Notes: generated from the letters alone by a model not told the origin. A stretch of 64,000 nt of DNA from Cordia subcordata (GCA_028554755.1 JAPTOF010000014.1:5828001-5892000), one strand, 5' to 3'. Shown: positions 46,548 through 59,820, counted from the stretch's first letter. A program made the numbers and translations.

Positions 46548-47015
46548 TGAAGCAACATTATATGGGTGAACATGGTTTAGTTTAGTTTGAATATTTTTAT
46601 TGAAAAAAATATAAATTTTATGAACATATTCCTAAAGCAACATTATATGGGTGAACATGGTTTAGTTTTCTTTTAATATTTTTATTGAAAAAAATATAAA
46701 TTTTATGAACATGTTCCTCAAAATATCAGTTTATTAATGTTGTATAGTGTTGGGATGGCTGCGCAACTATTCTTATCCTTCGACGAAGATGGGTGAACAT
46801 GGTTTAGTTTTAGTTTTAATATTTTTATTGAAAAAAGTATAAATTTTATGAACATATTCCTAAAGCAACATTATATGGGTAAACATGGTTCAGTTTAGTT
46901 TTAATATTTTTTATAGAAAAAAATATAAATTTTATGAACATATTCCTAAAAATATCAGTTCAGTAATGTTGTGTAGTGTTGTGATGGCTGCTCAACTGTT
47001 CTTATCCTTCGGCGA
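46548..47015 (+). repeat. Tandem repeat of about 80 and 150 bp modules in the CACTA element
   Basis: The phrase gcaacattatatgggtgaac followed by atggtttagttt and tatttttattgaaaaaa occurs four times (46548, 46636, about 46788, 46863). Two of these continue into a longer module with agtgttgtgatggctgctca and cttatccttcg-cgaagatg. The pattern is a duplicated composite unit of about 230 bp. Confidence 0.85.
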
Positions 47016-47790
47016 AGATGCTAGACACAGGACACACTCTTCTTTTCTTTTCTTTTTTACTTATCTTTTTTCATTTGTTTACTATATTCTTATTTTATTA
47101 TGGATTTTGCTGTTGCAATTGCAAGAGCAAAAGGGGAGGCAGCACATTTTTCCTCTTTTTTTTTCTTTCTTTTAATTTATCTGTCTCCATTTTTTTTATT
47201 TGTTCTTATATTCTTGTTATGGATGAACTTTTTTAGAATAATATGTGAACTTACTAAAATTTTTATATACAATAATCAGGTAAATTTTTATTTGTAAACA
47301 ATAATTGAATTCTAATAATTATATTTTATGCATATAAAAAGAGATCTTTTTGTAAAAAATTATAATATTATAAATAAATTTAATGGTTATTCAATTTAAT
47401 TTGTTTGTAAACGATTCATAACTATCGTCAATAATAATGAAATAAAAGTCACCAAATACGACGAATCAATCTTACTGTCAGCAAAAGCAATACTAAAAAT
47501 CTATGTCAACACTTTAGCAAAATCATCAGCAATTTTATTTAGTTAAACGTCGATGGTTGATACATAACCATCATAGTTTTTGATTTTCAAAATTCAATGC
47601 TAATGTTTCATATGCAAGCATTGGTAATAAATAACCATATTGCAGTTTAACCAAATTTTACCCAATATTGAATATTAAGAAAAGACTTTTTTTTGAATCG
47701 TTGAAAAAAGACAACATCTAATTTACTTTTACCGATGGTTATAACTCGTCATACTTAAAACGGTACCAATAGTATAGTTTACTTGTAGTG

Positions 47791-48811
47791 CTTGCAACTT
47801 GAGAAGTTATGGTGTTTGAAATATGATTTTGCAGCAAATATGATGCAACTCTTCTAATGCAATATGATCTTGCAGCTTAAGATTATGTTGCGTTATATGA
47901 TCAATATAGATGTTTTCCTTTCCTTTTTACAGTTTCAAATTTTGATATGTTTGAACATTATTTTGGTGTTTCAAAGTTGGATGTGAGACTGAATTGTTCA
48001 GTTGATATTGGACAAGTAATTAAATTTATATTTTCTTTTCCCTTGTGTATATATTATATGAATTCTCTTCATACATAATAAAAAAAACTATTATGTACAA
48101 AAAACTATCATATATATGTGTGTGTATAAGAATTCTCCTTATATATAATAAAAAAAACTATTATATAATCTCTTTACCATAAAAAAGAAAAATAAAAAGT
48201 AGACATGATGTTTTTTTTTATGTTTTCCTATTTTAGTTTATTTTTTAAGCAAAATATTTAAATTTGTAATTAAAAAATTTTCTTGAAATAAATATCAAAT
48301 ATGTGTGATGAAATAAAAAGAAAATTGAAAAACTAACAATTAATACATTTCTTTTTTTAACAGCTTGTTTATGATAACTGTTTTTATCCACATGCCAATC
48401 ATTAAAAGTGTTTCTTTGTGCTTTTCTTTTTTTTTTTTGGTAATTTGTCAAAAAAAAAGTATTTTTATAGTTTTCTATTTAAATTCTTGTTGTAGTTTAA
48501 AGTATTTTTCGTTGAATGAATCCAAGTACAAAACATTTTTATTACTACTTAAAGCTCTACAAAAAAAGTTTTGCAAAAAAAAAAACACTCATTAAGAAAA
48601 AGTCAATCTAAAAGAACCTAACCCGGTGCCTGTGGAACATCACTCCACTGCTCAGTTTCCTAGAGCTCCTGTGAATAGATATCATTGAAACTTTGAATAT
48701 TCACATCTGGCTAAGTGTGACCATATCAATACAAGTCATTCTAATTATTTCTTTCATCGCACAATTTTTATGATACCTATGCTCAATTATTGTAGTCCAC
48801 TTCAGGTGCTA

Positions 48812-48863
<52 letters not shown>

Positions 48864-50003
48864 AAAAAGCAGCTATGGCTGCTTTAGGTCTAGGCTATAC
48901 TGGCTAAAACATTCACACTGAAGAATGCAAAACCATCTTTTTATAGTTTATTAGTCCTAAATTGTTGGATTTTATGTACTCACTCTTAGTTACTAAATCT
49001 AATATGTCTTTTTATCTCGTTAACAAACACATAATCAAACAATATTTCTTAAATATTCTTTGAGTCCTGTGCATATGCGCGGTTGTATTGTATAATTTCA
49101 ATCAGCCACGGTTTGTTGAATTAATTGGCTTTAACTATGTAAATGCTACTTCACCTAACCTTCATGCATGCCTCCTTAATTGAAATTCCATTGCTTCGCT
49201 ATACCCATTCCATTATTGAAGACAGCTCCAAAAGTTCTTTGAGAAATAAATAAATAAATATCAAGGCAACTCTTTGCCAACAAAAATATTAAATTGTAAA
49301 AATTAATGGACTGTCTTTTACCAACACAAGAACTCTAATTTTTGGAAAAATAACTCTAATTATTTTAAAGAAATTAAAATAATTTCTGAACAAGGCTCTA
49401 AGAGAGAAGAAGAATATAAGAAAGAGAGTAGAACAGGAGAGAATTGAGGATTCAAGATATCATTTTTCTTTAATTGCATCACAGATTTATATAGCTAATG
49501 ACATAAATTGATTAGTTAGTTAGTTTAACTAATTCAACTAATTTTTCTAATTTTTTCTTTAATTTGTGCATGTAATAGATTTACCAGTGAATGTAATAAG
49601 TTAGAAAGTTTAAGTAGTCACTTGAACTAATTATTTGTGTCTATAAATTTAAAACTACTTAATTAGTAATTATTTTTTAATTTATTACAACGACAAATCT
49701 CATTCTGTAAGCTAAAGATTTCGAACCTGAAACACTATTCATTTAGGATCATTAACAAATTATCACAATCGAATGGATATCATGGTTTTGCTAAACTAGC
49801 GGAGATAATTTCGGAACAAGAATATACAGAGTAGGATTATGACATCTAGACAAAGATAGCCAAACAAATAAGACAAAAAGTGGGGTCTGATAATAAGTCT
49901 TCCTTTTCAACGCATTAAAGCAATTTGACTTTTCAACATGCCTCTAAATTAACCATTAATTTGGGCAATTGAAGCAATCTTCAATTTGCATTACTAACCA
50001 AAA
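47791..50003. repeat. Block A' part 2, duplicate of 2381-5950
   Basis: Aligns with block A but lacks the solo LTR (empty site 49735-49739) and the 3717-4049 segment. It has its own insertion of about 195 bp (48736-48930) that includes an (AT)n run of about 48 bases. No gene. Confidence 0.85.
48736..48930. repeat. Small insertion with a long AT microsatellite, absent from block A
   Basis: Block A reads straight through at about 3298 (atcaatgcaaaacc). Here it is interrupted by about 195 bp containing (AT)n at 48813-48860; atacaa and atgcaa at the edges may be an eroded target duplication. Confidence 0.6.
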
Positions 50004-50354
50004 TGTTATAAAATAATTTAAATATAATATAGAATAAAATAACTTGAATAATAAAATTTCTTTCTAATATAATATAATATCACTCTTATTTCTCTCTAAT
50101 TCTCTTTATTTCTTCTCATTCTCTACTTCTTCTTCATAAGCTTCTACCATTCAACTCCTTTTATAGCCAAAGATGAAGAGACAATGCATTAAATGAGTGG
50201 ATATGGACATCTCTAACTTGCTGCATAAATTACAAAAAAATCTCCAAGTTTTTCAAACTTTTCATTCTATAACAATTTCCTAAGCACTTTATAGTCATCA
50301 AATGTTGACTTATTAGCAAAAGTAATTTTGCAACTTATGAATGTTCATTTCACA
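50004..50354 (-). repeat. 3' LTR of the - strand copia element
   Basis: On the + strand it runs from TGTTATAAAATAAT to CATTTCACA and matches 55863-56214, with many substitutions. Confidence 0.88.
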
Positions 50355-50593
50355 ACCCTTTCCCTTGGACATTCATCACAAGAATATGCCTCGTTAAAAT
50401 TTTACTAGGAAAAAACCCAATAGGAAAAAACTTAGTAAAAGAAAAGAGTATAATATTCTTATTATACGCTTCATGCTGCCTCATTGAAAACCTTGCTAGG
50501 AAAACTCAGTGGGACATAACCTAAGCTAAGGAAAAAAGAGTACAGCGCGTATAATTCTCTCTCTCATGAAGGCAATCAAGAGTAATCTCTGAG

Positions 50594-52640
50594 TCATTGC
50601 ATATCAATCTTATGCACTAATTTCTCCAATGTTGTTTCAGATAATGCTTTTGTAAGCAAGTCTGCTAAATTCTCACTTGAGCGAATTTGGCAAACATCAA
50701 TCTCACCTTTCTTTTGGAGTTCATGTGTAAAAAAAAACTTTGGTAAAATATGCTTAGTTCTATCACCCTTAATGTAACCTCCTTTAGCTTGAGCAATACA
50801 AGCAGCATTATCTTCATATAGTATGGATGGTCCTCTTTGCAAGTTGAAATGCTGCATTCTCCTTCAATATATTGAGTTAAAGATCTCAACCATACACATT
50901 CTCGGCTCGTCTCATGTGTTACAAGTATTTCAGCATAATTTGAGGAAGTGGCAGTAGTAGTTTGTTTTGTTGAGTGCCAAAAAGTAGCAGTACCACCATA
51001 TATGAAGAGATATCTAGTTTTGGATCGTCCTTTAAGTGGTTCAGATAAATACCTAGCATTTGCATATCCAATTAATTCAAGTTGTGCATTCTTTGAACAT
51101 AATAAGCACATATCAATTATTCCGCGAAGATAACAAAATATCTGTTTAATACCAGCCCGATATCTTCGTGTTGATGCATCACTAAATCTTGCTAATAGAT
51201 TTACAGAGAATGCAATATATGGATGTGTATTGTTAGCAAGATACATCAATGCTCTAATTGCATTAAGATATGGTACTTCAGACCAAGTATTTCTTTGTTA
51301 TCTTCTCGATAATGAAAATGGTCCTTTTTGATATCAAGAGACCGAACAACCATTAGGGTACTCAATGGATGAGCTTTGTCCATATAAAATCTCTTCAAAA
51401 CTTTTTCAATATAAGTCTTTTGGTGGACTAAAATTCTACTTGACAAATGCTCAATCTGTAGGTAGAGACAAAATTTAGTTTTGCCCAAATCTTTCATCTC
51501 AAATTCTTTACACAAATATGCAACTGCTGCTTTAAGATCTTCAATAGTCCCTATGATGTTTAAATAATCAACATATACAGCAATAATAACAAACCCTTTT
51601 CTTAATTTCTTGATAAAAACACTTGGGCTTTTGGGACTATTAACATATCCTTACTTTAGGAGGAATGTACTTAGGCGATTGTATCACATTCATCCAGATT
51701 ATTTCAATCCATACAAGAATCTTTGCAATTTAATAGAGTACATCTCCCGGGGGTTTGTCTATATGCTTCAGGCATATTTAGTCCTTCAGGGACTTTATAT
51801 AAATATCGCTATCAAGTGACCCATACAAATATGCTGTCATTATATCCATAAGGTGTATATGAAGTCCTTCACAAATCGCTAGGTTGATTAAATATCTGAA
51901 TGTAATTGCGTCCACTACAGGAGAATATGTCTCCTCATAATCTATTCCAGGCCTTTGTGAAAAACCTCGTGCTATAAGTCATGCTTTATATATTACAATT
52001 TCATTATTTTTATTTCGTTTTCACATGAATACCCACTTGTAACCTACAGGCTTTACATTTTTCGGCATTTGGATAATAGGTCCAAAAACTTTACACTTTG
52101 CAAGAGAATTTAATTCAGCCTCCATTGTGTCTTTCCATTTAGCCCGATCATTTTCATGTCGACATTCTTGAACGAACTTTGGTTTGTAATCCTCGCTTTC
52201 TACCGTTAATTCAGTAGCTACTGCACATGAAAATTTTTCATCAATAACAATTTCAGTTCGGTTCCATCTTTTTCTTGTAGAGATATAATTAATTGAAATC
52301 TATTCATTTTCAGTATTGTCGCTATTTTCCTCACACTCAGGTACCTGATTCTGTACTGGTGTTGCCTTTCCAGCAATTTTTGCAACATTTATAGGATCAT
52401 TAAGAACCTCAAAAATGCCAACTTGCTTATTCGACTCCCTCCTTTTTCGAGGATTTTTATCTTTGGAATCAATTGGTCTATCATGTTTTTGATGTGCCGT
52501 AGACTTATTTGCTAGAGTATTAGATTGTTCTTTTGAAATATCAATTCTAGCAGGAGCATTTCGAAAAAGAACATGTGACTTAGTCACTTTGTTTGTATTA
52601 GTGAATGCATCAAGCAATTGATAAGCAATCCTTTGTAGAT
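50594..52640 (-). pseudogene. Copia pol: reverse transcriptase and RNase H, broken
   Basis: From 52617 down: a linker with Lys/Asp-rich sequence, then RT words in several frames. At 51564-51575 the catalytic YVDD box reads YVDY, so one active-site Asp is lost. 51515-51246 has CKEFEMKDLGKTKFCLYLQI, the usual sequence after the RT core. 51249-50665 has MMYLANNTHPYIAFSVNLLA and RNase H. 50857-50594 has SILYEDNAACIAQ and ENLADLLTKAL, the normal C-terminal end. RT and RNase H would copy element RNA into DNA. Loss of the YVDD Asp plus frameshifts make it dead. Confidence 0.88.
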
Positions 52641-54100
52641 GAATAATTTTCTAAACTTATTGTTCAGATAGATTTGTGTAGGGATCAAAATGAGCCATAG
52701 ATAATGCATTCCATATAATTTCTTGCTTTTCCAGCTTTTGTTTTTCTCCCTCTAATGTTGGGAATACTGTTTCGTCAAATTGGCAATTAGCAAAACATGC
52801 TATAAAAAGATGTGCAGTTAAGGATTCAAGATAATTAATGATTGATGAAGATTCAAAACCAATCTATATTCTCAATCTTCTTTGTGGTCCCATTTTTGTG
52901 CGCTGTGGTAGAGCAATTGGAACATATACTGCGCAACCAAATATTTTTAAATGAGATATATTTGGTTCTTAACCAAAAACCAATTGTAAAGGGAAATATC
53001 TATGATAAGCAGTTGGTTTTATTTGAACCAATACTTCAGCATGTAATATGGCATGTCGCCAAGCAGAACTAGACAATTTAGTTCTTATAAGTAATAGTCT
53101 AGCAATTAGTTATAGGCGTTTAATAAAATATTCTACCAAACCATTTTGAATACGTGTATGGGCCACAGGATGCCCAACTGTAATCTCAATTGATGTACAG
53201 TAACCATTAAAAAGATTGAAATGTAAATTCTCCTGCATTATCAAAATGAATTTTCTCAATTGTATAATCCAGAAATTGAGCGCATAAGCAGATTATTTGT
53301 GTAAGAAGTCTTGCAAATGCTTCGAGTGGATAATAAGGAGACATGTGACCAATGTGTGGAGGCATCTATTAATACCATAAAATATCAAAATGATCCACAT
53401 GCTGGAAAAATAGGCTTTCATATGTCCTCTTGAATTCGTTCTAAAAATGCAGAATTTTCAGCATCAATTTTGGTTGGGGATGCCTTTATAATCAATTTCC
53501 CTTTGGTACAAGTAGCGCATGAAAATTCATTTGCGGAGAGTACCTTTTGATTCTTTAATGAGTGCCCATATGAGTTCTCAATAATTCATCTCGTCATTAT
53601 TGCACTTGGATGTCCAAGGCGATCATGCCAAAGAATAAAGTTCTTTGGATCAATTATCTTTTGGTTTATCATGACACGTGATTCCATAGGATTTATGTAG
53701 GTACAATATAATCCAGAAGATAATTCTAGTAATTTTCTAATATATACTTTTTGCCAGATATATGTGATGTGATGTAGAGATATTTTTTATTACCTTCCTT
53801 CATGGTTTTAATATGATAACCATTTTCTCGAATATCTCTAAACTGAGTAGATTCCTTTGTAATCTACTCGAATATAGGGCATTGGTTATTATCATCTTTG
53901 TTCCTCCAGGGAACATAACACAAGCTCTACCAGAGCCTTCAATTAACTTTGCAGAACCAACAATTGTATTGATATTTGCGTCAACTAATTTTAGCTCAGA
54001 GAAATACCTCTTATTCTTGAGAATAGTATTTGTTGTAGTACTATCAGCCAAACATATTTCTCCATCATTGATATGATGCAAATCCATAATTCTTCACAAT
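52641..54100 (-). pseudogene. Copia integrase and pre-integrase region, broken
   Basis: 54087-53800 encodes CLADSTTTNTILKNKRYF and SGRACVMFPGGTKMIITNAL, the protease-side linker of copia polyproteins. 53660-53200 has, with frameshifts, WHDRLGHPSAIMT (the GAG-pre-integrase HHCC part), CATCTKGK and LIDASTHWSHV, the integrase core around the second catalytic Asp. Stops separate these pieces. Integrase would insert the DNA copy. Confidence 0.8.
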
Positions 54101-54389
54101 AATAATAAAGGAAATAGACAAATATTAGCAAAAATATGACATTCATTTTATAAAACATAGATATGATTTTCAAGCTAAAATTAAGCATTAAAGTGACAAC
54201 CAATTCGACACAATAGAACATTCTACTTTTACATAAAGATTAATTTAGATGGATATTTCCATCACCAATCAATTGCTCAATATTTTCAGTAGCATATTCA
54301 AAGAAGTCAGAGCAATCAAGGTGTGTGTAATTCATTTGAGTATTCTGTTCAACCAAATTTTCCTCCATACCTTTTCCTTTTTCTTTCAA

Positions 54390-55413
54390 CTAAGCTTGAT
54401 AAAGATCCACGAGATGTTTAGCAGTATGACATGTTTGATGCCAATGCCCTTTCATACCACGTCTATAGCAAGTATTTTCAGTACGTTGGAAAGATTTATT
54501 TCGTGGATGATTTCCTTGGTCGTGGTTTTCTTGTCTTTCAAAATTTGGTCTATTTGACTTGTGGAAATTATGACCATTACTATGTCTGTAACCGTGGCCA
54601 CAACCACGACCATGACCACATCCACATCCATGACCATAATTATTTGATGATGTAGCATTCACCTTAAGAGATGCAATTTCACTCATTTTAGGGAATGGTT
54701 CTGAGCCAGTTGGTCGTGTTTGATGGTTTTTCCATCAAGAGCTCATTGTTTTGCTCAGCAACAAGAAGATATGAGATTAGCTTTGAATATTTTTTAAAAC
54801 CACGCTCTCTATATTGTTGTTGTAAGAGCATATTAGATGCGTGGAAAGTAGAGAATGTCTTCTCTAACATATCTTTATAAGTGATCTTTTCTTTGTATAA
54901 TTTCAATTGTGTGGTAATTCTAAATACAATGGAGTTATACTCGCTTACAGTTTTAAAATCCTACAATCGCAAGTGAATCCATTCATAGCAAGCTTTAGGA
55001 AGGATCACTGTTTTATGATTATCAAATCTTTCCTTCAAATTTTGCCAAAGGATTTATGGATCCTTTATTGTAAGATACTTAGCTTTAAGGCCTTTATAGA
55101 GATGATGACGAAAGAATATCAACGCTTTAGCGTGATCCTGTAAGGATACGTTTTTTCCTTCTTTAATTGTTTCTCTAAGGCCTTTGGCATTGAGATATAT
55201 TTCAACATCCAGGATCTGTGATAAATAATTTTTGCCAGAAATATCAAGGGCCACAAACTCAAGCTTTGTGAGATTTAACATTATAAATCTAGCATATTTC
55301 AAAAATAAATTAGTAAGTGAAATAATAATATATTTACCTGACATAACTTGTAAATCAATAAATTTAAGTACGTAGGAATAAATTAAAATATGGCATATGA
55401 AACTTATAAGCAT
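54390..55413 (-). pseudogene. Copia gag, broken
   Basis: 55413-55054 encodes LTKLEFVALDISGKNYLSQI and AKALIFFRHHLYKGLKAKYL, the typical start of copia gag (UBN2-like). 54906-54688 has YKDMLEKTFSTFHASNMLLQ. 54686-54390 has a Gly/His/Cys-rich stretch and a zinc knuckle, CYRRGMKGHWHQTC, in which the second Cys is Arg. At least two frameshifts separate the pieces. Confidence 0.88.
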
Positions 55414-55862
55414 GACATAATATAATATAAGATTTCAATTTTAAATAACATGTTAGTATAATTGTTACAGTTAATTGTTATGTAACTATATTAGTGTTTA
55501 TGTCCTTAGAAGTCATCATTATTTTTTTTAAGTCATGGTAATCACATGTCCAAGAGTCAAGGTAATCACGTCCCAGAAGTCACAGTAGTTGGGTCTTAAA
55601 AATCACGGTCTTTGTTATTATCTTTATTTTTTTAATTGTTATTTCATTAAATAGAGAATATGACAATATTTTAAAGAAACAATTTAATAAAGAATTTTAT
55701 TTTTAGAATAAATGCATTGTAAAATAAATAGGTTATTAAAAAAAAACTTTATCTTATAGAAATGATATAATAAAATAAGGACCGTTGCCGAATTTTGTAA
55801 AGTTGTGCTCCCTTTTAACAATTAGTAGATCTTTTTGTTGGCAAAGGCTCGTGATAATAACT
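55414..55862. other. Leader of the - strand copia element with eroded primer site
   Basis: On the - strand, tattatcacgagcc (about 55860-55845) directly follows the LTR and resembles tggtatcagagcc with several changes. The rest is A/T-rich non-coding leader. Confidence 0.5.
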
Positions 55863-56214
55863 TATTATAAAATAACTTAAATATAATATGGTATAAAATA
55901 ACTTGAATAATAAAATCTCTTTCTAATACAATATAATATCACTCTTGTTTCTCTCTAATTCCCTCTACTTCTTCTCAGTCTCTATTGCTTCTTCATAAGC
56001 TTCTACCATTCCAACTCCTTTTATAGCCAAAGATGAGGAGACAATGCATTAAACGAGTTGATATGGACATCTCCAACTTGTTGCATAAATTGCAAGAAAA
56101 TCTCCAAGTTTTTTAAACTTTTCATGCTATAACAATTTCCCAAGCACTTTATAATCATCAAATGTTGACTTATTAGCAAAGTAAATTTTGTAACTTGTGA
56201 ATGTCCATTTCACA
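55863..56214 (-). repeat. 5' LTR of the - strand copia element
   Basis: Matches 50004-50354. The inner terminus has changed from TGTTATAAAA to TATTATAAAA on the + strand. ccttttatagccaaagatg (about 56017) reversed would contain the TATA region. Confidence 0.85.
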
Positions 56215-56802
56215 ACACAACCAACATACGAGGTTCTTTTTTCTTTTCCCCCTTTTTTGGTCTTCTCACTTTCTTTCATTTTTTCTATTTTTAAATGAAC
56301 ATTGTCTTTCTCTTTTACTTGAGAATGGAAATTGTCCTTAGATTGATATCGTGATCTTGCTATTTCAGTTCTGTACATTCATGTCTTCTTTTGTGTAAAG
56401 TGAATCGGACATACAAAAGGTTAGAAAAGTCAAAAGTGCAAATCTCTCCTTTTTCATTAAGCAAAATTCCAAAACTCTCAGCCTAGACCATCTTCTAACT
56501 AACATTTTATTTTAATATTTTTAAGATAGTATTAATAATGTTAAGAGTCACTGATATTTTAATGATAGCCTGAAGAAAGACTTACTAACACTTTATTTTA
56601 ATATTTTATAGTTGGTACTAACAATGTTAAGAATCACTACGATTCTATAAGAAGTGGCCTCAATCTCATAATGTGATAGACTTGAGTCTTGAGGGTTTTC
56701 CACGTAGGACAAGCATTTTTTGTAACGCTCTCCTCACGTATGATCGGGATTAAGATTCTCTCATATTATTAATTTTTTCATATTAATATAATGGGAATCT
56801 TG
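56215..56802. repeat. Block A' part 3, duplicate of 5950-6530
   Basis: Aligns with block A, including the doubled ctttattttaatatttt tract (56505 and 56590) and the left arm of the MITE at 6482-6752. No gene. Confidence 0.85.
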
Positions 56803-57230
56803 TGTTGGAAAATTTCTCTTTAAAGTGGGTTACCATTATTTTTAGTTTTATAAATAGGCTGAATATCTGGTTTACAAGTTGAGATTTGTGATTGTATTAG
56901 TTTTAGCCCACCTCATAAATCTATATGGTTCTTTTGTGCGTAGGCCCATATATTCTTATAAATCCTTTTATAGGTATGACTGTCAAAATTTATTATAAAT
57001 AGGATCAGGTCCCCTCTCTTACTCTTAACCTAACAGTTGTTCTCATAAGCATTTGTTAATATTGAGTAGAGCAGGGAAAGTAAGATCTAAACCTAGACTG
57101 GGTGACAGTTATTTCTTCAACAACAATTCTTTAACAATAATGACTCAATCAGATATGTGCTTCTGCTATCAATTATGTCTTTGAATTTTATATTGTAAAT
57201 TCACATATACGATTCTATATTACGCTTATA
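56803..57230 (+). repeat. 5' LTR of the + strand copia element
   Basis: 428 bp, about 90 percent identical by eye to 63333-63765. It ends cgcttata where the 3' LTR ends cgcttaca. Confidence 0.9.
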
Positions 57231-57232
57231 TG

Positions 57233-57245
57233 TGGTATCAGATTC
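57233..57245 (+). other. tRNA-Met primer-binding site
   Basis: tggtatcagattc starts two bases after the 5' LTR and matches the initiator-tRNA primer site for its first ten bases. Confidence 0.85.
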
Positions 57246-59800
57246 ACTTATACATGGATTTACATGTGTTTATTTAAGAAAAGAAATAAAAATCAAAATA
57301 CTTGTTTGAGCATTAAGATTACGAGAGTTCTTGATTTATTTTGTGATTACTAAATTATTGTTTTATAAAATTGATTTAGGACTTTTATAAAACTCTCTTT
57401 GCTCATTCAATTTATATATGATATTTTGTGATATATGTCCTAAATCTTGTTCTTCTCATGCCTTATTTAAATCAAGCAATTTAAATGCTATATTTATCGC
57501 CATCAATCTTGCAGCCGTCAATTTTTGAAATTACTGAATTGATCTGAAACTAGAATTTTTTTTTCGAGGACTTCAAGAATTTACCATCGACAATATTATT
57601 TTCTAAAAAGGATACCCACATTCATCTCATCTTTGTCGGTTCATCTTGCATTGGTAATCTGGTGTCATGCAATATGAAAAGGTTTTTTTAATTGTTTTTT
57701 CCCTTTTGTTGTATATTTGTCATGTAATAAAAAAAAGGGGAAAAAATATGTGGCAGATCTGGAGGGTTCGGTCAATGAAGCTTTAGTCCTAGAAATGGAT
57801 TTTATTGAGCATTAATAATTATTAACCAAAAAAAGAGATAAAAGGCATGAGGCAAAATAGGTTTGAACTCTAGAGTTGTAATTAGTTAAAGACTTTAATG
57901 TCAAGTCCTTTACCACCGAACCCGATGGGAGTTCTATTTGCTTTTGGTTTGCCATATAGTTAGGCAGAATCATGATGACATATTTATATAAAATATAACA
58001 AAAACAATTCTTTTTGAAAAGATGTGAGAAGAATAATTAAAATAATTATTATGTTGATATTTGGTTTGTTGGTTTTTTAATGACTAAACATGTGGTTGCT
58101 ATAAACGTCATGTGGTCATGTACTCATCTAGTAACCTCTAATGTGTTATTAATTTTTGGAGATAGATTTGGTGGCCACATCTTGATTGGGCAATGAATTA
58201 ATTTTTAAACAAAGTTACACTATTTTGTTTGCGATTGTGGAGTTTTTTTTCCTTTAATAATTACGATATGGACTTACTATTTAACAATTATGGTTTCAAA
58301 TTGTTTTCATGGAATTAAATTAAATTTTTATATTTCTTTCCTTGGAAATTTCTATTTATGATTTATAAATTAAGATTTGAGCTTAAAGTTTTATTTTATT
58401 GGTCCTCTAAGTTTAACAGAACTATTTATTTTATTTATTCAATTTAAAATTTTTATATATCTTCTATTATTAGATTATTCATATGTGCTCATGAAATTTG
58501 TTGAATAATGTAATTTTAAATTGATCACTAAGACACGTCATATTGAATTGTTTCATATTGTGTAGTCAATCGCATACATAGTATTTTGTGGTTAAAGTTA
58601 AGCATTAGTTTTTTTCAATGAGTTGATAGCATAGATTTAAGTAGACAAATTCACCGAAGTGATTTGCTCAATTAAATCTATGGCTTTTCTCATTTTGTTT
58701 GGGAAACTACCATGGTAAAGTACGCAATATTCTCCCAAAGGAAATCATTATATGGCTTTAGCCCGGTAGCATAGACATAAAGTATGAACCAAGATTATAA
58801 TGCTGTTAGGGAATTCAATTGCCCAAAGGTGGTTGAATTTTCTTTCAATTGGGTGATTTTATGTGTATTACTTTATCTTAAAAGAGTGCATATTTACATG
58901 TTGAATTATTTGCCCAAAGGTAGATATGACAACGATGTGTTTGGACTCTTTTGTTTATAATACTTACTCTTGTAATATAGCATGTATGCATAATGTTTAT
59001 TGATATTGCATTCTTTTCTTGGATTGTTTCCTTTGCTTTGTCCAATCATTACTTAGATGTCTTAAACAGATAAAACCATTATGAAATAAAAGTAGATATT
59101 GGGTTTTATCTAAGTATAGTCGATACTGACTTGACATTACATTTGATGCACGTACCGCTTTGGTTGATAAAAATGGTGATAAAGAAAAGAGGAGTATAAT
59201 CGGCAATAGAAGAGGTCTAACCGTCTTATTTAATGACTATGAAGAGGCCATAACTGAGTATTTAGTGAGTGACTAGTCTTGAACTAAGAATGTAAAAGAA
59301 CTCTTAATAGCCATAGGAGAGAAATACCAAGGAATCTTGGAATATCGATGATAAAAAATTACCCATTATGTTATTAAAGAAAACAAAATTACGGGTAGAA
59401 ACCCAAAGGTTGTACAGTTTGTTTCCAGTCTTAAGCCCTATTCTTATAATGTTAGTACCTCAAATTCTAAGGGTCATGCTCCTAAAAGAGGTCATAGTTT
59501 TAGAAATGGTGGTAAAGGTCAGATCTAGATCGTAGATTAAAATCATAATATAAAAGGTCCCAAATCTACTATCACTAAGTTTGATAAAAACTCTTACTTT
59601 TGTAAGAAAATGTCATAAAAGAGCTTATTGCACAAGTTCAATTTTGGTTAAAGAAAAGAGAAAATAGACGAGGTACAAGTGGGTTACAGTCTTACACTGG
59701 GACTGTTAGTCTGTATTTAAAAATTAGTTTTGAACGTCATGTTTTAGACGAAACTTAATTTCTATTTCTTTTTTAGACAAGATTGGTTATGATTTTCACT
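57246..59800 (+). pseudogene. Leader and unreadable gag region of the + strand copia element
   Basis: No frame stays open for long and I could not place gag motifs with confidence. 59180-59340 has fragments such as EEAITEYLVSD in mixed frames. A tract near 57850-57930 has reversed Pol III-like boxes (ggtttgaactc) and may be a SINE on the - strand. Frequent stops indicate heavy decay. Confidence 0.45.
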
Positions 59801-59820
59801 TTAGAAACGACCAAGTACAA

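Larger units (their letters stand above)
43418..47790. mobile_element. Non-autonomous CACTA (En/Spm) transposon, 4.37 kb
   Basis: The left end is CACTACAAGAAAAC and the right end, reversed, is CACTACAAGTAAAC, the standard CACTA terminus. Flanks ctc (43415-43417) and ctt (47791-47793) fit a 3-bp duplication with one change. Block A is continuous at the matching site (about 2366). Subterminal short repeats (gattctaaccatcgtc, accgatggttataactcgtc) sit near both ends, as binding sites for transposase do in this superfamily. I see no transposase gene, only internal tandem repeats, so it must be moved in trans. Confidence 0.9.
50004..56214 (-). mobile_element. Degenerate full-length Ty1/copia retrotransposon
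   Basis: LTRs of about 351 bp at 50004-50354 and 55863-56214 bracket gag and pol in the copia order on the - strand (gag, integrase, RT, RNase H). Block A is continuous at the insertion point (about 5950). A purine run (ccaagggaaaggg, reversed 50357-50370) precedes the 3' LTR, and an eroded primer site lies inside the 5' LTR. Frameshifts and stops occur in every domain. Flanks caaaa and acaca do not give a clean target duplication. The element is old and inactive. Confidence 0.92.

Noticed and set aside
43418..47790. Protein genes inside the CACTA element (46885-47297 and others)
   Set aside because: The frames are T-rich hydrophobic stretches from poly-T tracts and repeats. No TNPD/TNP2 or TNPA motif is visible.
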